Shown here piece after piece: positions 11,601-24,000 of a stretch of 64,000 nucleotides of DNA. The stretch lies in assembly GCF_043290135.1 (NCBI RefSeq), contig NC_134704.1, positions 14,958,001-15,022,000 on the forward strand, given 5' to 3'. Under the pieces are notes generated by a model. The model was not told the DNA's origin and did no database searches. It saw only the letters and a list, made by a program, of their open reading frames with translations. The DNA is from Rhipicephalus microplus. Taxonomy: Eukaryota; Arthropoda; Arachnida; Ixodida; Ixodidae. Both the position numbers and the translations under genes were made by a program. Each line of letters begins with the position of its first letter. Position 1 is the first letter of the stretch.

Positions 11601-14600
11601 CTCGAAGGCTTACGATCCTTGGCCACGTGGTTTCAAAAGACGACATTCTTCCTGACCCTGCCAAACTTACAGCCGTTTCAGCGTTTCCCAAACCGACCAC
11701 CATGAAAGAGCTCCGAAGCTTCATAGGCCTTTGCTCCTACTTCCGGCGCTTCGTCCGCAATTTGGCGACGATCATCGCTCCTTTGACCAAGCTCCTCTCC
11801 GGCTCTAGAGACCTTTCAGCCTGGTCTGCCACCTGTGAAGATTCTTTCAATGAACTGCGCCGCCTCCTCACGTCGCCGCCTATTCTGCGACACTACGACC
11901 CATCGTCACCCACTGAAATCCACAACGACGCTAGTGGTGTCGGGCTAGGCGCTATTCTTGCACAGCAGAAAGATGGCTTCCAAGAGTACGTGGTTGCCTA
12001 TGCAAGCCGAACTCTTAGCAAAGCCGAAATCAACTATTCTGTCACTGAAAAGGAATGCCTCGGCATTATTTGGGCGATAGAGAAATTTCGACCTCACGTG
12101 TACGGGCGCCCTTTTGACGTCGTGACTGACCACCACGCCCTCTGCTGGTTGTCGTCACTGAAGGATCCAAGCGGTCGCCTCGCCCGATGGGCATTACGCC
12201 TCCAAGAATATAATATTCGCGTGGTCTATCGCTCCGGCCGGAAACATTCGGACGCAGACGCCCTATCTTGTTCGCCTCTACCCCCTGACCCGGACTGCTG
12301 CGAAAGTCTAACCTGTGATGTCACCATCGCCGACATGCCATCTGAGCAACGCAAGGACCCTTGGGTTGCTTCGATTCTAGACATCCAAGCTGGGCGGACG
12401 GCTTGCCCCCCTTCTCGCACGTTGCGGCGGCAAGTCGAGCACTTCGTCACTCGCGACGACGTGCTGTACCGACGCAACTACGCACCCGGTGGATGTCAGT
12501 GGCTACTCCCGATTCCACGTCATCTGCAATCCGAAATTTGTTCCACGTTTCATGATGACCCCCAATGTGGCCACGCAGGTTTCCTGAAGACTTATTCTCG
12601 CATACGTCTCCGATATTACTGGCGTGGCATGTACCGTTTTATACAACAATACGTTCGGGCCTGCTCGACGTGCCAGAAACGAAAAACTCGTCCTTATCAC
12701 GCCAGCGGAACCTTTTTACCCTTACCATGCCCATCCCGACCATTCGACCGCGTCGGCATCGATATCTATGGTCCCCTTCCCAACACTGCTGACGGTAACC
12801 GCTGGATCATAGTTGCTGTCGACCATCTCACGCGGTATGCAGAGACTTCATCCCTTCCCTGGTTTACAGAAAAAGACGTTGCGACTTTCGTTCTTCACAA
12901 CATTGTATTACGTCATGGAGCACCTCTGGAGTTACTGAGCGATCGTGGTCGCGTATTCTTGTCAGACATCATCACAGCATTGCTGCGTGAGTGCCACGTC
13001 GTTCACCGCACTACAAGCGCCTATCGTCCCCAGACCAATGGAATGACAGAGCGCTTCAACCGCACCCTTGGTGACATGCTGTCTATGTATATCTCGTCAG
13101 ACCACTCCAATTGGGACCGAGTGCTCCCGTTTATCATGTTCGCCTATAATACCGCCTGTAACGGGGTTTATTTGCAGCGCAGAACGCAGAAAGCGAAGCA
13201 GTCAGCAGCGTCCGGCCAAGCGCAGCAAGCACGAGCTTATGCTGATGGCGATGCCCCTGATGCGCCGAGAAATGCCGCTGAAGTTCCTCTTCTTCACTAC
13301 AATCGCCCTCCGCACAAAAAGACGCCATCCTGGCGGATTAGGGAGAAGAAACGACTAATGGGTCGTAATATGGCTTGAGACGAGAGACGTGGACAGTGTC
13401 GCGGCCGCGGTAGCGTAGGTCTGTGGATGGGATGATGAGCTCCACGATATAGTTGACGAGTGACGTTTGCTCTACAACGCGGTATGGCCCGGTGTATTTG
13501 GGAAGAAGTTTTGCGGAGCGGCCAGGCGCGGTAGCAGGTGCCCTAAGCCATACTAATGAACCAGGTGGAAAGTTTGGAGCCGAACGGTCCCCAGTCTGGC
13601 GGGATTGCTGCTGCCACTGGTCCTCGGTAGAAAAAGAGCGGGCAAGCTGGCGGCATTCTTCAGCATGTCGGGCAGCTTCGGACAGAGTTGTACTTTCGGA
13701 CTCATGAGGTTTATATGGAAGAATAGTGTCTACTGTATTTGAAGGTTCTCGTCCGTACAAAAGAAAATATGGCGAAAACCCAGTAGTAGCTTGTACGGCA
13801 GTATTATACGCGTAGGTGACGACTGGGAGAACTTGGTCCCAATTTGAATGATCAGAGGCTACGTACATCAACAGCATACTGCCAAGAGTACGGTTGAAGC
13901 GCTCCGTCATGCCATTTGTTTGAGGGTGGTACGCTGTACTTGTGCGGTGCACGATTCGGCATTCGTTGAGTAATGCCTTCAAGGCGTCAGAAAGAAAGGC
14001 ACGGGCTCTGTCACTTAAGAGCTCGCGAGGGGCACCATGACGCAGAATGAAACGTTGCAACAGAAACGTTCCAACGTCACGGGCTGTGGCAGTCGGCAAC
14101 GCGGCTGTTTCGGCATAGCGTGTCAGATGGTCTATCGCAACATAATCCAGCGATTACCAGCTAGAGTTGATGGTAGTCGTCCGTAAATGTCAATGCCGAC
14201 GCGATCAAAAGGTCGACTAGGACAAGGAAGAGGTTGTGACGGGTAGACTTGCCCGGGAGGTAACTTTTGTCGTTGGCACTGAGCACACGAGCGAATGAAC
14301 TTTCGCACGTAGTTATACATGCCACGCCAATAATATCTGAGTCAAAGCCTAGCGTATGTCTTGAAGAGGCCTGCGTGGGCGCACTGTGGGTCCGCGTGAA
14401 AAGCTTCGCAGATGGCAGCTCGAAGATGACTGGGTATCACAAGGAGACACTTGCGACCGTCAGAAAGGTAGTTGCGTCGATAAAGAAGATCATCCCTTAG
14501 GCAAAAGTTGCTAGCCTGGCGGCGGAGAGCGCGAGACGGCGAAGGAGTGAGAGGATCAGAAAGAATGCTTATGAGGCCACTGATCCAGGGATCCTTTCGT

Positions 14601-17600
14601 TGTTCCATCGTCATGTTGCGCAAGGCGGATGACGCAAGTGCAGGCTCGAAGGAAGAGAGGCAAACACCTTCATCCGATATGGGTGAGCGAGAAAGGGCGT
14701 CGGCGTCCGTGTGCTTACGACCAGATCTGTAAATAACGCGGATGTCGTATTCCTGAAGTTTGAGCGCCCAGCGAGCAAGTCGTCCGGAAGGGTCTTTAAG
14801 TGTGGATAGCCAACAAAGGGCGTGGTGGTCAGTGACGACGTCGAATGCGTGACCATACAGGTAGGGGCGAAATTTTCCAAGGGCCCAAATAATAGCTAAA
14901 CACTCTTTCTCGGTCACGGAGTAGTTAGCCTCGGCTTTCGTCAAAGTACGGCTTGCATAGGCGACGACATATTCATCAAACCCTGCTTTTCGTTGCGCGA
15001 GCACAGCGCCAAGTCCAACACCGCTGGCATCAGTATGAACCTCCGTGGGAGCGGCAGGATCGTAGTGGCGGAGGATGGGTGGTGAAGTCAGCAGGTGGCG
15101 TAATTTGGTGAATGCATCGTCGCATGCTGGTGACCAGGTGGAAAGGTCCTTGTCGCCGCTAAGAAGGTCCGTAAAGGGCGCACATATGGAAGCAAAATTT
15201 CTAATAAAGCGTCGGAAGTATGACGACAAGCGGACAAAACTTCTAAGTTCCTTCAAGTTCTCTGGCTTCGGAAAATCGGCGACTGCTCGAAGCTTGGCGG
15301 GGTCGGGAAGTATGCCGTCCCGCGATACGACGTGGCCAAGAATGGTGAGCTGCCGAGCACCAAAACGACACTTCTTGAGGTTGAGTTGAAGGCCGGCGTC
15401 GGTGAGACGGTCGAGGACGTGCTCGAGACGATTTAAATGGGTGTCGAAATCGGTGGAAAAGACAACTACGTCATCGAGGTAGCATAAACATGTGTTCCAC
15501 TTGAGGCCTCGTAAAATAGTGTCCATCATTCTTTCAAAAGTGGCTGGAGCATTACTAAGGCCGAAAGGCATAACGGTAAACTCGTATAACCCATCAGGTG
15601 TGACAAATGCTGTTTTCGGTCGGTCAGATGCTTCCATAGGAACTTGCCAGTATCCAGATCGTAAATCCAGCGAAGAGAAGTATTCTGCTCCCTGCAAACA
15701 GTCAAGGGCGTCGTCTATTCGAGGTAACGGGTAAACGTCCTTGCGGGTAATCTTGTTTAAACGTCGATAGTCCACACAGAACCGAATGGAGCCGTCCTTC
15801 TTCTTAACAAGACCGACCGGTGACGCCCAGGGACTGTTAGAAGGCTGTACAATACCCCGCTGGAGCATGTCAGCCACCTGGTCGTCAATAACGCGGCGCT
15901 CCGACGCTGAGACTAGGTAGGGGCGCTGCCGTAGAGGCGTATGGCTTCCTGTGTCAATCTTGTGAGATATGTTCGATGTGCGACTGAGGCCAGAAGCGTG
16001 GCTGTCAAAAGAAGTACGAAACTTTTGCAGCAGGTTCACTAACTGGCTTCGTTCTGACGAAGACGTTGCGACATCGATGGAGCGGTGGAAAGCGTCAAGG
16101 AGTGACTGGTCAACAACAGAGTCAGAAATGAGTGCGCTGAGGTCCGTAGAAAGTAAACTAGATGGAGCGTCAAAAATGTGACGGGCGTCGATCGGATGCA
16201 CGTGACCGAGACATTCACCATAGAATAAAGGTAAAGGCCTTTCTAGCGTATTGTACACGAGCGTCTTCGTGACGCCATGGTGGAGATTAAGGATAGCAAT
16301 GGGCAGTGGAGAACATTTGCGTTGAATGAACAGGGCAGAGGGCGTAAATAAAACATCACCGTCGGAAATAGCGTCACACGACACAGTCACCAGCAGAGAA
16401 GAGCGCGGTGGTACGGTGGTGTCGTCGGAAACAAACAGTTTATAACACGGCAGGAAGGCTTCGACAGCGTCAACATCAGGAAGTGCAGATAGCTCAAGTT
16501 CAGCGCGACAGCAGTCAATGACGGCATTATTATTCGCAACGAAGTCCCAGCCGAGTATCATGTCATGGGAACACGAGGGCAGCACTACGAATTCGACGAT
16601 ATACACAATCCCTTCGATGACGACTCGTGTGGTGCAGGCTGCGAGAGGTGTTACACTTTCTGCGTTAGCCGTTCTGAGAGAGAGGCCGGATAATGGCGTC
16701 AGAACTTTGCGGAGTTTGCGGCACAGGTTCATGGACAGGACGGATAGAGCGGCTCCGGTGTCAACAAGCGCCATGACAACGATACCATCGACTGACACTT
16801 CAATGACGTTAGCTGGACAGGGGGGAGGACTTGTGCATGGCGACAGGGACGCAGTTCGTGCCTCGGGAACTGCGGCCGTTAGTTTTCCTGGTCGGTGGGT
16901 CCGGAATGGCGATGCATAGGGGAAAGCGAACGTCGACGTGGAGATGGGGAGCGGCGGGTCGGGCCGCGTGGACGATCAGAAGAAAAGGAAGAGGAAGGAG
17001 GGTTTGAAGGCGTAGACGAAAACTGAGGGTCGAAAGATGGCATTCGTCGAATGTTCTGGGCAGCCTGGCGACGACGACAATAACGTGCCACGTGGCCAAC
17101 ACCACCACAAGCAAAACATATGGGACGGTTGTCGTAGGTCCGCCATTGGTCCGAGTAGACTCCGACTTGCGGCTGGGGGGCAGAAAACTGCGGCCGAGGT
17201 GGTATCGGCATAGGCGGCGGTGAATAGGTCGGCGGTGAATAGGTCGGCGGCAAAAAGGGCGGCGGCGTTGCTCGACCTCGACAGCCTGCTGGCTGGAACG
17301 CAGGCTGTCGAGGTCGAGCAACGGCTTCGGCGTACGTGAGAGGTGCGGCGACTGGGGGAGGTTCACGGGCGGGAGGAAGAACTTGTGCGACCTGGTCTTG
17401 AATGAAGTCGCGGAGTGTAGACGGCGATCTGCGTGGTTGATCGGGTACACAGGACATCAAAGAGAGCTGACTAGCGACCTCAGCGCGGATGAACTCTTGG
17501 ATCTTAGAGAGAAGAGGGGCATGGTCTTCTCCTATGCCAAGGGTGGAAAGGCTGGACGAAGAGTCGTCGAGCACCGAGGGACGTCGGGTGGAAAGACGTT

Positions 17601-20600
17601 GCCTGCGCAACTCGTCAAAACTCTGGCATAACTCGGTCAGTTCTAGGACAGTGCGAGGACTCTTAGAAAGCAACATTTGGAAAGCGTCGTCCTTAATGCC
17701 CTTCATGATATGCTTGATCTTAAGCTCTTCGGACATTGACTCGTTCACTCGCTTGCAAAGGTCCAGAACGTCCTCAATATAGCTTGTGAAATTCTCACCC
17801 AGCTGCTGGGACCGAGTATGTACGCGTTGTTCGGCACGGCGTTTGCGTACCTCAGGCCGCCCGAAAACTTGTGTGAGGCTCGTTTTGAAGACCGACCATG
17901 TAGGGAGTTCCGCTTCGTGGTTTATAAACCACAGCTTGGCCACGTCCGACAGGTAGAAAGAGACGTAGGCCAACTTGGCAGTGTCATCCCATTTGTTGTG
18001 AGTACTCACTTGCTCGTACATTGAAATCCAGTCGTCAACGTCCTTGTCTTCTGTGCCTGAGAAGACAGGGGGATTTCGCAGACACAGAGAACCGGCGCAG
18101 AGAACAGTAGGTGGTGCCGGTGGAGTAGTTGGAGCGGCACTTGCGTCGGTAGGCATAATGGATAGTAAAATGCGATTCCGAAGCTCCAGGGTGATCGAAG
18201 CCCAGCAGAATCCACCACTTGTAACGGGGTTTATTTGCAGCGCAGAACGCAGAAAGCGAAGCAGTCAGCAGTGTCCGGCCAAGCGCAGCAAGCACGAGCT
18301 TTTGCTGATGGCGATGCCCCTGATGCGCCGAGAAATGCCGCTGAAGCTCCTCTTCTTCACTACACCGCCATTCAAAGCACTACTGGGTTCTCTCCTTTTT
18401 TCCTCCTTTACGGACGCGAACCTTCTTGCACTATGGACACCATTCTTTCGTACAAACCTGACTCCTCCGAGTCCACGACTTTGTCTCAAGCCGCTACATA
18501 CGCTGAAGAATGCCGCCAACTGGCAAGATCATTCACAACCCAAGACCAAGGACGCCAAAAGCACCACCATGACGCATCAAATAACACTACTTCCTACGAT
18601 CCAGGTTCACTCGTGTGGCTGCATGTCAGTTCTGCTACACCTGGCCTTTCTACCAAGTTGGTCCCCAAGTATCACGGCCCATATCGTGTGCTACAAAAGA
18701 CGTCACCAGTGAATTACCTTATTGAGCCACTGGAACCATCTTCTGACCAACGTCGTCATGGCCAAGAAATTGTCCATGCCTCGAGACTTAAGCCCTGCTA
18801 CAACCCCTCCCGTGTTTACTTGTCCATAGGTCGCCAGGATGGCTCCTTATTTCGCAGGGAGTAATTATAATGAATCTGAATAAGGGACGCTCTGCTGGTA
18901 ATGTGCCGTCACATCGCAACTGTATGCGCATGTGACGGCACATTCTCCAAACAATCAGATATGAGTTTTGTATCGTATGCTGGGGTATTTAATATGCTTC
19001 TTAACTTGAAAACTAAGAGTTCTTCTGGTCCCGATGAAATCCCTAACATATTTCTCAAACGATATGCCGAGCTTCTTGCAAACTTTCTTGTAATCTTGTT
19101 TCGTGTCTCAGTCATCACTGCACAACTGCCTATTGACTGGAAGATAGCCCGGGTTGTTCCCGTGTTCAAGAAAGGTGACAGGACACTTATACAAAACTAT
19201 CGTCCTATTTCACTGACATCCCAATGCTGCAAACTTGTGGAACATGCCAACTGTGTTCGTGAATTTCTAGAAAGTAATGCTACACTAACAGTACATCAGC
19301 ATGGCTTTCGAAAGGGGTATTCAACGATAACCCAACTAATAACAGTAGTTCACTCATTCGCTTCATCTCTTGATTCTAATGGCCAAGTAGATGTAATATC
19401 TCTTGATTTTAGTAAAGCTTTTGACAAAGTTCTGCACAATAAACTAATCATAACGCTTAGAATTCTTGGCGTCCCTGAACACTTCATCAGATGGATTTGT
19501 GCTTACCTGACTGACAGGAAGCAATATATTGACATTGGAGGTGAACGTTCTTAAAGTTTGGCAGTCACTTCAGGGGTGCCACAAGGCAGTGTCCTAGGCC
19601 CCCTGCTTTTCTTGGTTTATATTAATGATATTGTTAGCGTAGTAAGCCCTGGTGTTCAAATTCGATTATTTGCAGACTGCATATTATTCAAAGAAATTTT
19701 TCATCTTAATGATCAGGTTGAGTTAAATAGCAATTTAAATAACGTATTGCAGTGGTGCGAAAAATGGGGCATGGTTTTGAACGCCGATAAAACCGTACTG
19801 CTCCCTATAACGCGTAAAAAAAGCACCCCTGTTTTTTACTTACCAGCTTGGTTCTTCGCCACTTAGGCAAGTCGATAGCTATAAATACTTAGGTGTTACA
19901 ATAACAACTACCTTATCGTGGAATAAACGTATAAATATTATTTCCTCCTCTGCATTCAGAAAACTTTGCTTTGTAAAACATAAGCTTCATAATTCCCCAA
20001 GCAATGTTAAATTACTGGCCTATTATTCTTTAATAAGACCTAAATTAGAATACGAGAGTGCAGTATGGGACCCATACACTCAAGCTAACATCAAGTGCCT
20101 GGAAAGAATATAAAGGAAAGCCGTCCGGTTCATTTTTAACAAGTTCTCACGACTTGGCTCTCCTTCTGAAATAATGAAGGCCAATGGCATTTCCCTTCTT
20201 AGCACACGTCGAAAACAGATAAGAATTGACCTTCTTTCTTTTCTTCTGAACCACAAACTTGCGATTGACCCATCACCGTACCTGAAATCGTTATCAACAA
20301 GACCCACAAGGCATCATCACGCCAAATCTCTAACACCCTATTTATGCAGGACAGACGCTTATAAGTTCTGATATTTTCCACGCACGGTCTCAGATTGGAA
20401 CGGAACAACTCGGGCATCCTTAGAGAATCTATTTCTTCTTCGCTCTAAATAGCATTGTCCTGAAAATTCAGGTTTCCGATCTTTTATTACAGCGTTTTTC
20501 TTTTCTTTTCGTTTTCTTTTTCATCTTGTATGTGCTGTACTTATTATATACTTATGTATTCATTGCTTTCTTGGCTTGAATGGTGAAAATAATTGTGTTT

Positions 20601-20991
20601 ATTGTTTTGTATTTGTTATGTATTTATTTTTACTTTAATCGCACATCATATGAAGTATGAATTTGTGGTGTTTTTTTCTCTTTTGTCCGGTACATGCGTT
20701 AAGAAATCATTTGCTATGTCGCTCCTTGTGTTCACTATGACTGTATGAAACACTCACCCCAAACAATCTTTATGCCACTTATTGTTTGACTATGTCCCCT
20801 TGTAACTGCCCACCTGCTTGGACCTAAGGGTCTGCAGTATGTGGTAAATAAATAATGAAGAAGACTATGATGATCGGGGGCTGTAGTAGTAGCTCGCGCA
20901 CGCTGTTCGCCATTAGCCAGACCTGCCTGATAAAGCACATTTTTGCCAACCTGCGTCTGAACCTTTCTCTACGTACAACACCTCTATTTTA

Positions 20992-21023
<32 letters not shown>

Positions 21024-21025
21024 AT

Positions 21026-21061
<36 letters not shown>

Positions 21062-24000
21062 ACATTGTTTTCAGAGTTCCAGGACCAGAAAACTACTTTT
21101 GGTTTCGAGGAAAAAAAAAATTGGAAGTGTCCACTGAGCTGCCACAGTTACTTCGGATTTCATGAAAATGATATTTCGATGACATTCCACAAAATAACTG
21201 TTGTAGCTGTAGGTCTGAATAGCTTAGGCCACATACTAAGAATAGCTTTTTTTTTAATAAACAGTTATTACTTTGTAGTTTGAGTGCTATTCTCTCAACC
21301 GAAAAAATTGCGAATTTTAGATTTTTTCTCTCTATACATATAAATGTCACACTTTCCAAAAATTTCTAGAGCATTGCCACGTATTCGCTGAACAAATTTG
21401 CAGAACATGATTGCTCAGAGTGACATCAAACGTTAGCAGAAGCATTTCACTGAGAACGTGTCTCAGAAAATGCAATATTTTAAAGACCATTAATAAAAAA
21501 AGCCATCTGATTTTCTTTTTAGCATTCTTCCAAGACTCTGGCACTCTCCAAAGAGGCAAAGCTGGCATGCAAAGAGGCAAAGCTGCTCGTGAGGATCAGG
21601 TAACAACAGATCTGCTGAAAGATGGAGGATAGATTGTGTTAGAAAAACTAGCCACCCCGTTTACGAGGTGTCTCCTGACGGGAAGAGTGCCAGAGTCTTG
21701 GAAGAACGCTAACATCATCTTAATACTGTGAAGAAGAAGATGGGACTGCAGCAAGCAGCATCGCCAACGCCCGGCTCTCTCGGCTCGTGCTTCGGTTCGT
21801 TGCTGTGCCGATCGCTGGACGGTTCTTCATGCTGTCTCGTCGCTGTCTTTAACGGCTATTAAACCTCGTCACAATACATAAGAAAGGCGATGACAAGGAC
21901 TTGAAGAATTACAGGCCAATCAGCTTGCTCTCTGTAGTGTACAAGCTATTTACAAAGGTAATTGCTAACAGAGTAAAGAAGACATTAGAATTCAATCAAC
22001 CAAAGGAACAAGCAGGATTTCGAACAGGCTACTCAACAATCGACCACATTCATACTATCAATCAGGTAATAGAGAAATGCTCAGAATATAACCAATCACT
22101 ATACATAGCCTTCATAGATTACGAGAAGGCGTTTGATTCAGTAGAAATATCAGCCGTCATGCAGACACTGCGGAATCATGGTGTCGATGAAGCATATATA
22201 AACATCCTGGAAGAAATCTACAAGGGATCAACTGCTACCATAGTGCTTCATAAAGAAAGCAACAGAATACCAATCAAGAAGGTTGTAAGGCAGGGGGACA
22301 CAATCTCTCCAATGCTATTCACTGCGTGCTTACAGGAGGTTTTCAGAAGCCTAGAATGGGAACAGTTGGGCGTAAGAGTCAATGGAGAGTACCTTAGTAA
22401 CCTGTGCTTCGCCGATGACATTGCATTGCTGAGTAACTCAGGGGACGAATTGCAACTCATGATTACGGAGTTAGACAAGGAGAGCAGAAAGGTGGGTCTT
22501 AAAATTAATCTGCAGAAAACGAAAGTAATGTACAACAACTTCGAAAAAGAGCAGCGCTTCTAGATAGGTAATAGTGCACTTCAAGTTGTAAAAGACTGTC
22601 TACTTAGGGCAGGTAATAACCGCGGAGCCTAACCACGAGTCTGAAGTAACTAGAGTAAGAATTGGGTGGAGCACATTTGTTAAAAACTCTCGAATTATGA
22701 CAGGTAGATTGCCACTATCCCTCAAGAGGAAGGTATATAACAGCTGTATCTTGCCGGTACTTAGCTATGGAGCAGAAACCTGGAGACTTACAAAGAGGGT
22801 TCAGCTTAAATTGAGGACGACGCAGCGAGCAATGGAAAGAAAAATGGTAGGTGTAACCTTAAAAGACGAGAAGAGAGCAGAGTGGATTAGGGAACAAACG
22901 GGGATTAAGGATATCATAGCTGAAACCAAGAAGAGGAAATGGACATGGGCCGGGCATGTAGTGCGTAGACAAGATAACCGCTGGTCATTAAGGGTAACTA
23001 ACTGAATTCCCAGCGAAGGCAAGCGGGTTAGGGGGAGACAGAAGGTTAGGTGGGCATATGAGATTAAGAAGTTTGCGGGTATAAATTGGCAGCGGCAAGC
23101 ACAGGACCGGGTTGACTGGCGGAACATGGGAGAGGCCTTTGTCCTGCAATGGACGTAGTCAGGCTGATGATGATGATGATGATTTTCTTTTAACTCTTCG
23201 AACGGCATCGAGCGAGCTCAATGCCATGGTTACTCAGTTTAGATCACTTTTAATACTTTTCGTGCTTTGTAACTTCGTTCTCAAAAAAGTGATGCAACAT
23301 GTTTTGTAATAATGCAATATGCAACAGTAATGCGACATGCAATAGTAATGCAACAGATTAAGTTAGAGCATTTGCTTGGGTTTAATTCTGAAGAGTTGGA
23401 AGAAAATCGAAGATGGCTTTTTTCCTTTTATTGGTCTTCAAGATATTGCATCATAAAAGACATGTCCTCAGTCAAATGCTTCTGCTAACATTTGCCCTCA
23501 CTCTCAGCAATCGCGTTCTGCAAGTTTGTTCTCCTAACATGTGGCAGTGCGCTCAACATTTTTTTGAAGTCTGATATTTACGTGTGTGGAGGAAAAAAAG
23601 GTAAAATTTAGGCAATATTAGTCTGTATGCCGATTTCCCTTTTTTTTTAGATGCGGAAGCATCTTATACTCGCGCCTTGTAGTGCGCCGTCCGCACCGCT
23701 TCTCGAACATTCGACAAGCTGACGCGCGCGCATGCGCCGTCGCCCACCATCTGTGCCGCGCGCGCTTCTCCTTCAAGCACATTCGACAGCTGACAGCGCA
23801 TGCGCCGTCGCGCCGTCGCCCACCATCTGTGCCGCGCGCGCGCTTCTCCTTCGAGAACATTCAACAGCTGACAGTGCATGCGCCGTCGCGCTGTATGTAT
23901 ACTCAAGGTCGGCGCTCGCTCGCTCAGTTGCCGCTCGTCGGTTGGTTTGTACGGCGCGTCGACGTCCAAGGTCGCGGTGAAAAGAATTCCAACGAATCCA

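Larger units (their letters stand above)
13157..18364 (-). mobile_element. Ty3/gypsy LTR retrotransposon B, nested in A
   Basis: LTRs at 13157-13301 and 18220-18364, 145 bp each, TG...CA on both strands, 3 differences (98% identity). A 5-bp target duplication CCGCC lies at 13152-13156 and 18365-18369. Gag and pol read on the - strand. On that strand the primer site TGGTGGATTCTGCTGGGC starts two bases after the 5' LTR (18217 downward), and a purine-rich GGAGGGCGA abuts the 3' LTR (about 13303-13311). The whole element is 5,208 bp. Its domain order and sequence resemble element A, so the two are related families. It carries a nonsense codon and a frameshift in pol. Confidence 0.95.
10094..18864 (+). 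pseudogene. pol of gypsy element A, split by element B
   Basis: The protease motif ALVDTG (about 10198-10215) is followed by a one-base loss that shifts frame. From about 10218 to 13156 the frame is open: RT with FCVDYRRLN and YLDDIVVFS, RNase H with [11 protein letters not shown], integrase zinc finger (CSTCQKRK) and core ([27 protein letters not shown]). The RT motif A reads [10 protein letters not shown] where the family has [10 protein letters not shown], so the first catalytic Asp is lost. Integrase is cut at AYNTA (13156) by element B and resumes at 18370 ([16 protein letters not shown]) to the TAA at 18862-18864. The single long ORF 10187-13378 is an artefact that runs into element B. 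Confidence 0.92.
8650..20992 (+). mobile_element. Ty3/gypsy LTR retrotransposon A (host of two nested insertions)
   Basis: The 5' LTR is 8650-8819. The 3' LTR is split into 18868-18903 and about 20851-20992 by a LINE. The internal region is gag, protease, RT, RNase H, integrase on the + strand. Removing the nested elements leaves about 5.2 kb. By my count the LTRs differ at about 12 of 170 positions (about 93% identity), so it is older than element B. A candidate primer site TGGTGGAAGAGCCGGGG starts at 8822; no tRNA is assigned. It is defective: gag frameshift, protease frameshift, lost RT catalytic residue, and two insertions. Confidence 0.92.
21520..23180 (+). mobile_element. RTE-clade LINE, 5'-truncated, interrupted by a solo LTR
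   Basis: Flanked by an 11-bp duplication GATTTTCTTTT (21509-21519 and 23181-23191). RT motifs: [79 protein letters not shown] (FADD intact). Downstream [17 protein letters not shown] and [12 protein letters not shown] are the typical RTE-type C-terminus. The 3' end is a TGATGATGATGAT tail. The frame breaks at about 22561 and several other sites; the endonuclease is missing. A shorter copy of the same 3' end is at 5596-5757. Confidence 0.9.

Noticed and set aside
10187..13378. Single intact 1063-residue polyprotein gene
   Set aside because: The frame leaves gypsy A at 13156 and the last 74 codons are antisense to gypsy B; it is a junction artefact.
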